This document shows, piece by piece, positions 5,859 through 6,522 of a DNA stretch of 6,522 bases (position 1 is its first letter; each line of letters starts with the position of its first letter). The position numbers and the translations under genes were made by a program. The notes beneath the pieces were generated by a model that made no database searches, was not told the origin of the DNA, and was given only the letters and a program-made list of their open reading frames with translations. Source of the DNA: Acidobacteriota bacterium (lineage in GTDB: Bacteria > Acidobacteriota > Blastocatellia > Pyrinomonadales > Pyrinomonadaceae); contig JAIVJP010000037.1 of the NCBI GenBank assembly GCA_020199975.1, forward strand, positions 1-6,522, in the 5' to 3' direction.

Positions 5859-5862
5859 AATC

Positions 5863-6522
5863 ATGGCTGAAATTTTCACAATATCGTTGATCTGGTCAAC
5901 GATTCGGCTGACCACTCCTCTCATTCTTGCCGCCTTAGGGGGAATGTTTTCCGAGCGCTCGGGCGTAATAAACATAGCCCTAGAAGGAATGATGCTGGCG
6001 GGCGCATTTACCGCCGCGGCAGTCACTTATGCAGTCGGCAGTCCTTTTGTGGGACTGCTGGCTGGGATGGGCGCTGGAATGGTGATCGCCACGATCCACG
6101 CGATCGCCTGCATTCGCTACCGCGCCGATCAAGTCGTAACCGGGACGGCCATCAACATCCTGATGATTGGTGTACCGGGTTTCCTTTGTGGCGCGTTTTT
6201 CCTTTCGTCAGGTTCAACTCCCCAGATTCCCAAGGAGCAGTTGATACCCTGGACGCCCATTGTGATTGCCTTCGCTTTGGTACCTATCGCCTGGTACGTC
6301 CTGTACAAAACTCCCTTCGGCCTGCGACTGCGCTCGGTTGGTGAAAACCCCGAGGCGGCTGATGCTGCCGGCGTGGCCGTAGCGCGCATGAGGTACGCGG
6401 GTGTGTTGTTGTCAGGAATACTCGCCGGCCTCGGTGGCGCGTATCTTTCGATTGGTCAGTCGTCGTTGTTTACTCGGAATATGACTTCAGGCAGAGGTTT
6501 CATCGCGCTGGCTGCGTTGATC
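5863..6522 (+). CDS. Nucleoside ABC transporter permease 2 (YufQ-like), 3' end outside the window
   Basis: Second membrane subunit of the importer. The frame stays open for 220 codons to the last base; relatives are roughly 300-320 residues, so about a third is missing. It begins MAEIFTISLIWSTIRLTTPLIL and shows the family blocks FSERSGVINIALEGMMLAGAF (29-49), ADQVVTGTAINIL (88-100), the coupling segment GLRLRSVGENPEAADAAGV (153-171), RMRYAGVLLSGILAGLGGAYLSI (175-197) and RGFIALAALI (211-220). Hydrophobic segments lie at about 8-28, 36-58, 61-83, 93-113, 130-148 and 178-196. The loop after SSGSTPQIP (115-123) leads almost at once into the next membrane segment and looks shorter than in Bacillus-type relatives. 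ATG 5863 is supported by AAGGAG upstream and by the typical N-terminus. Confidence 0.93.
   Translation, partial: MAEIFTISLIWSTIRLTTPLILAALGGMFSERSGVINIALEGMMLAGAFTAAAVTYAVGSPFVGLLAGMGAGMVIATIHAIACIRYRADQVVTGTAINILMIGVPGFLCGAFFLSSGSTPQIPKEQLIPWTPIVIAFALVPIAWYVLYKTPFGLRLRSVGENPEAADAAGVAVARMRYAGVLLSGILAGLGGAYLSIGQSSLFTRNMTSGRGFIALAALI

Overview
The window is most of a nucleoside uptake and salvage operon, all on the + strand. In order it holds a thymidine/pyrimidine-nucleoside phosphorylase (54-1376), a BMP-family substrate-binding lipoprotein (1373-2443), a small four-helix-bundle (S23/avd-like) protein (2520-2936), a double-domain nucleoside-type ABC ATPase (2943-4451), a first membrane permease (4619-5632) and a second permease cut off by the window end (5863-6522). 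Apart from the four-helix-bundle gene, this is the standard BMP-YufOPQ layout. The lipoprotein captures a nucleoside outside the membrane, the two permeases and the ATPase import it, and the phosphorylase splits it into base and (deoxy)ribose 1-phosphate.

The host looks like a free-living bacterium of moderate GC. A four-helix-bundle gene inside an unrelated operon, CTTTGT/ACAAAG heptamer arrays and a GCGGGCATCTTGCCCGC palindromic repeat remind me of Acidobacteriota (Blastocatellia-like) genomes. That is recollection plus inference, and no rRNA or marker gene here can confirm it. The BMP protein has a lipobox, so it is a lipoprotein, but this alone does not settle the envelope type.

The most unusual part is between the genes. 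The first junction is tight (4-base ATGA overlap), but every later junction is enlarged and carries inverted-repeat DNA. (1) Between the lipoprotein and the ATPase, inward-facing arrays of a 7-bp unit flank the four-helix-bundle gene (2447-2926). (2) Between the ATPase and permease 1, the same arrays in the same orientation enclose only about 36 bp and no gene (4481-4597). (3) Between permeases 1 and 2 lies an unrelated MITE-like element with 46-bp inverted ends (5655-5852). The two heptamer elements share an outer end of the form GAACTTnGT, which suggests one family of repeat module with and without its gene. The ATPase and permease 1 genes just after these arrays lack a visible Shine-Dalgarno sequence, while the genes preceded by other DNA have one.

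Permease 1 also seems to lack one membrane segment expected near its C-terminus, an apparent in-frame internal deletion. No promoter or intrinsic terminator could be supported. The window starts inside the operon or just after another gene, and ends inside permease 2.
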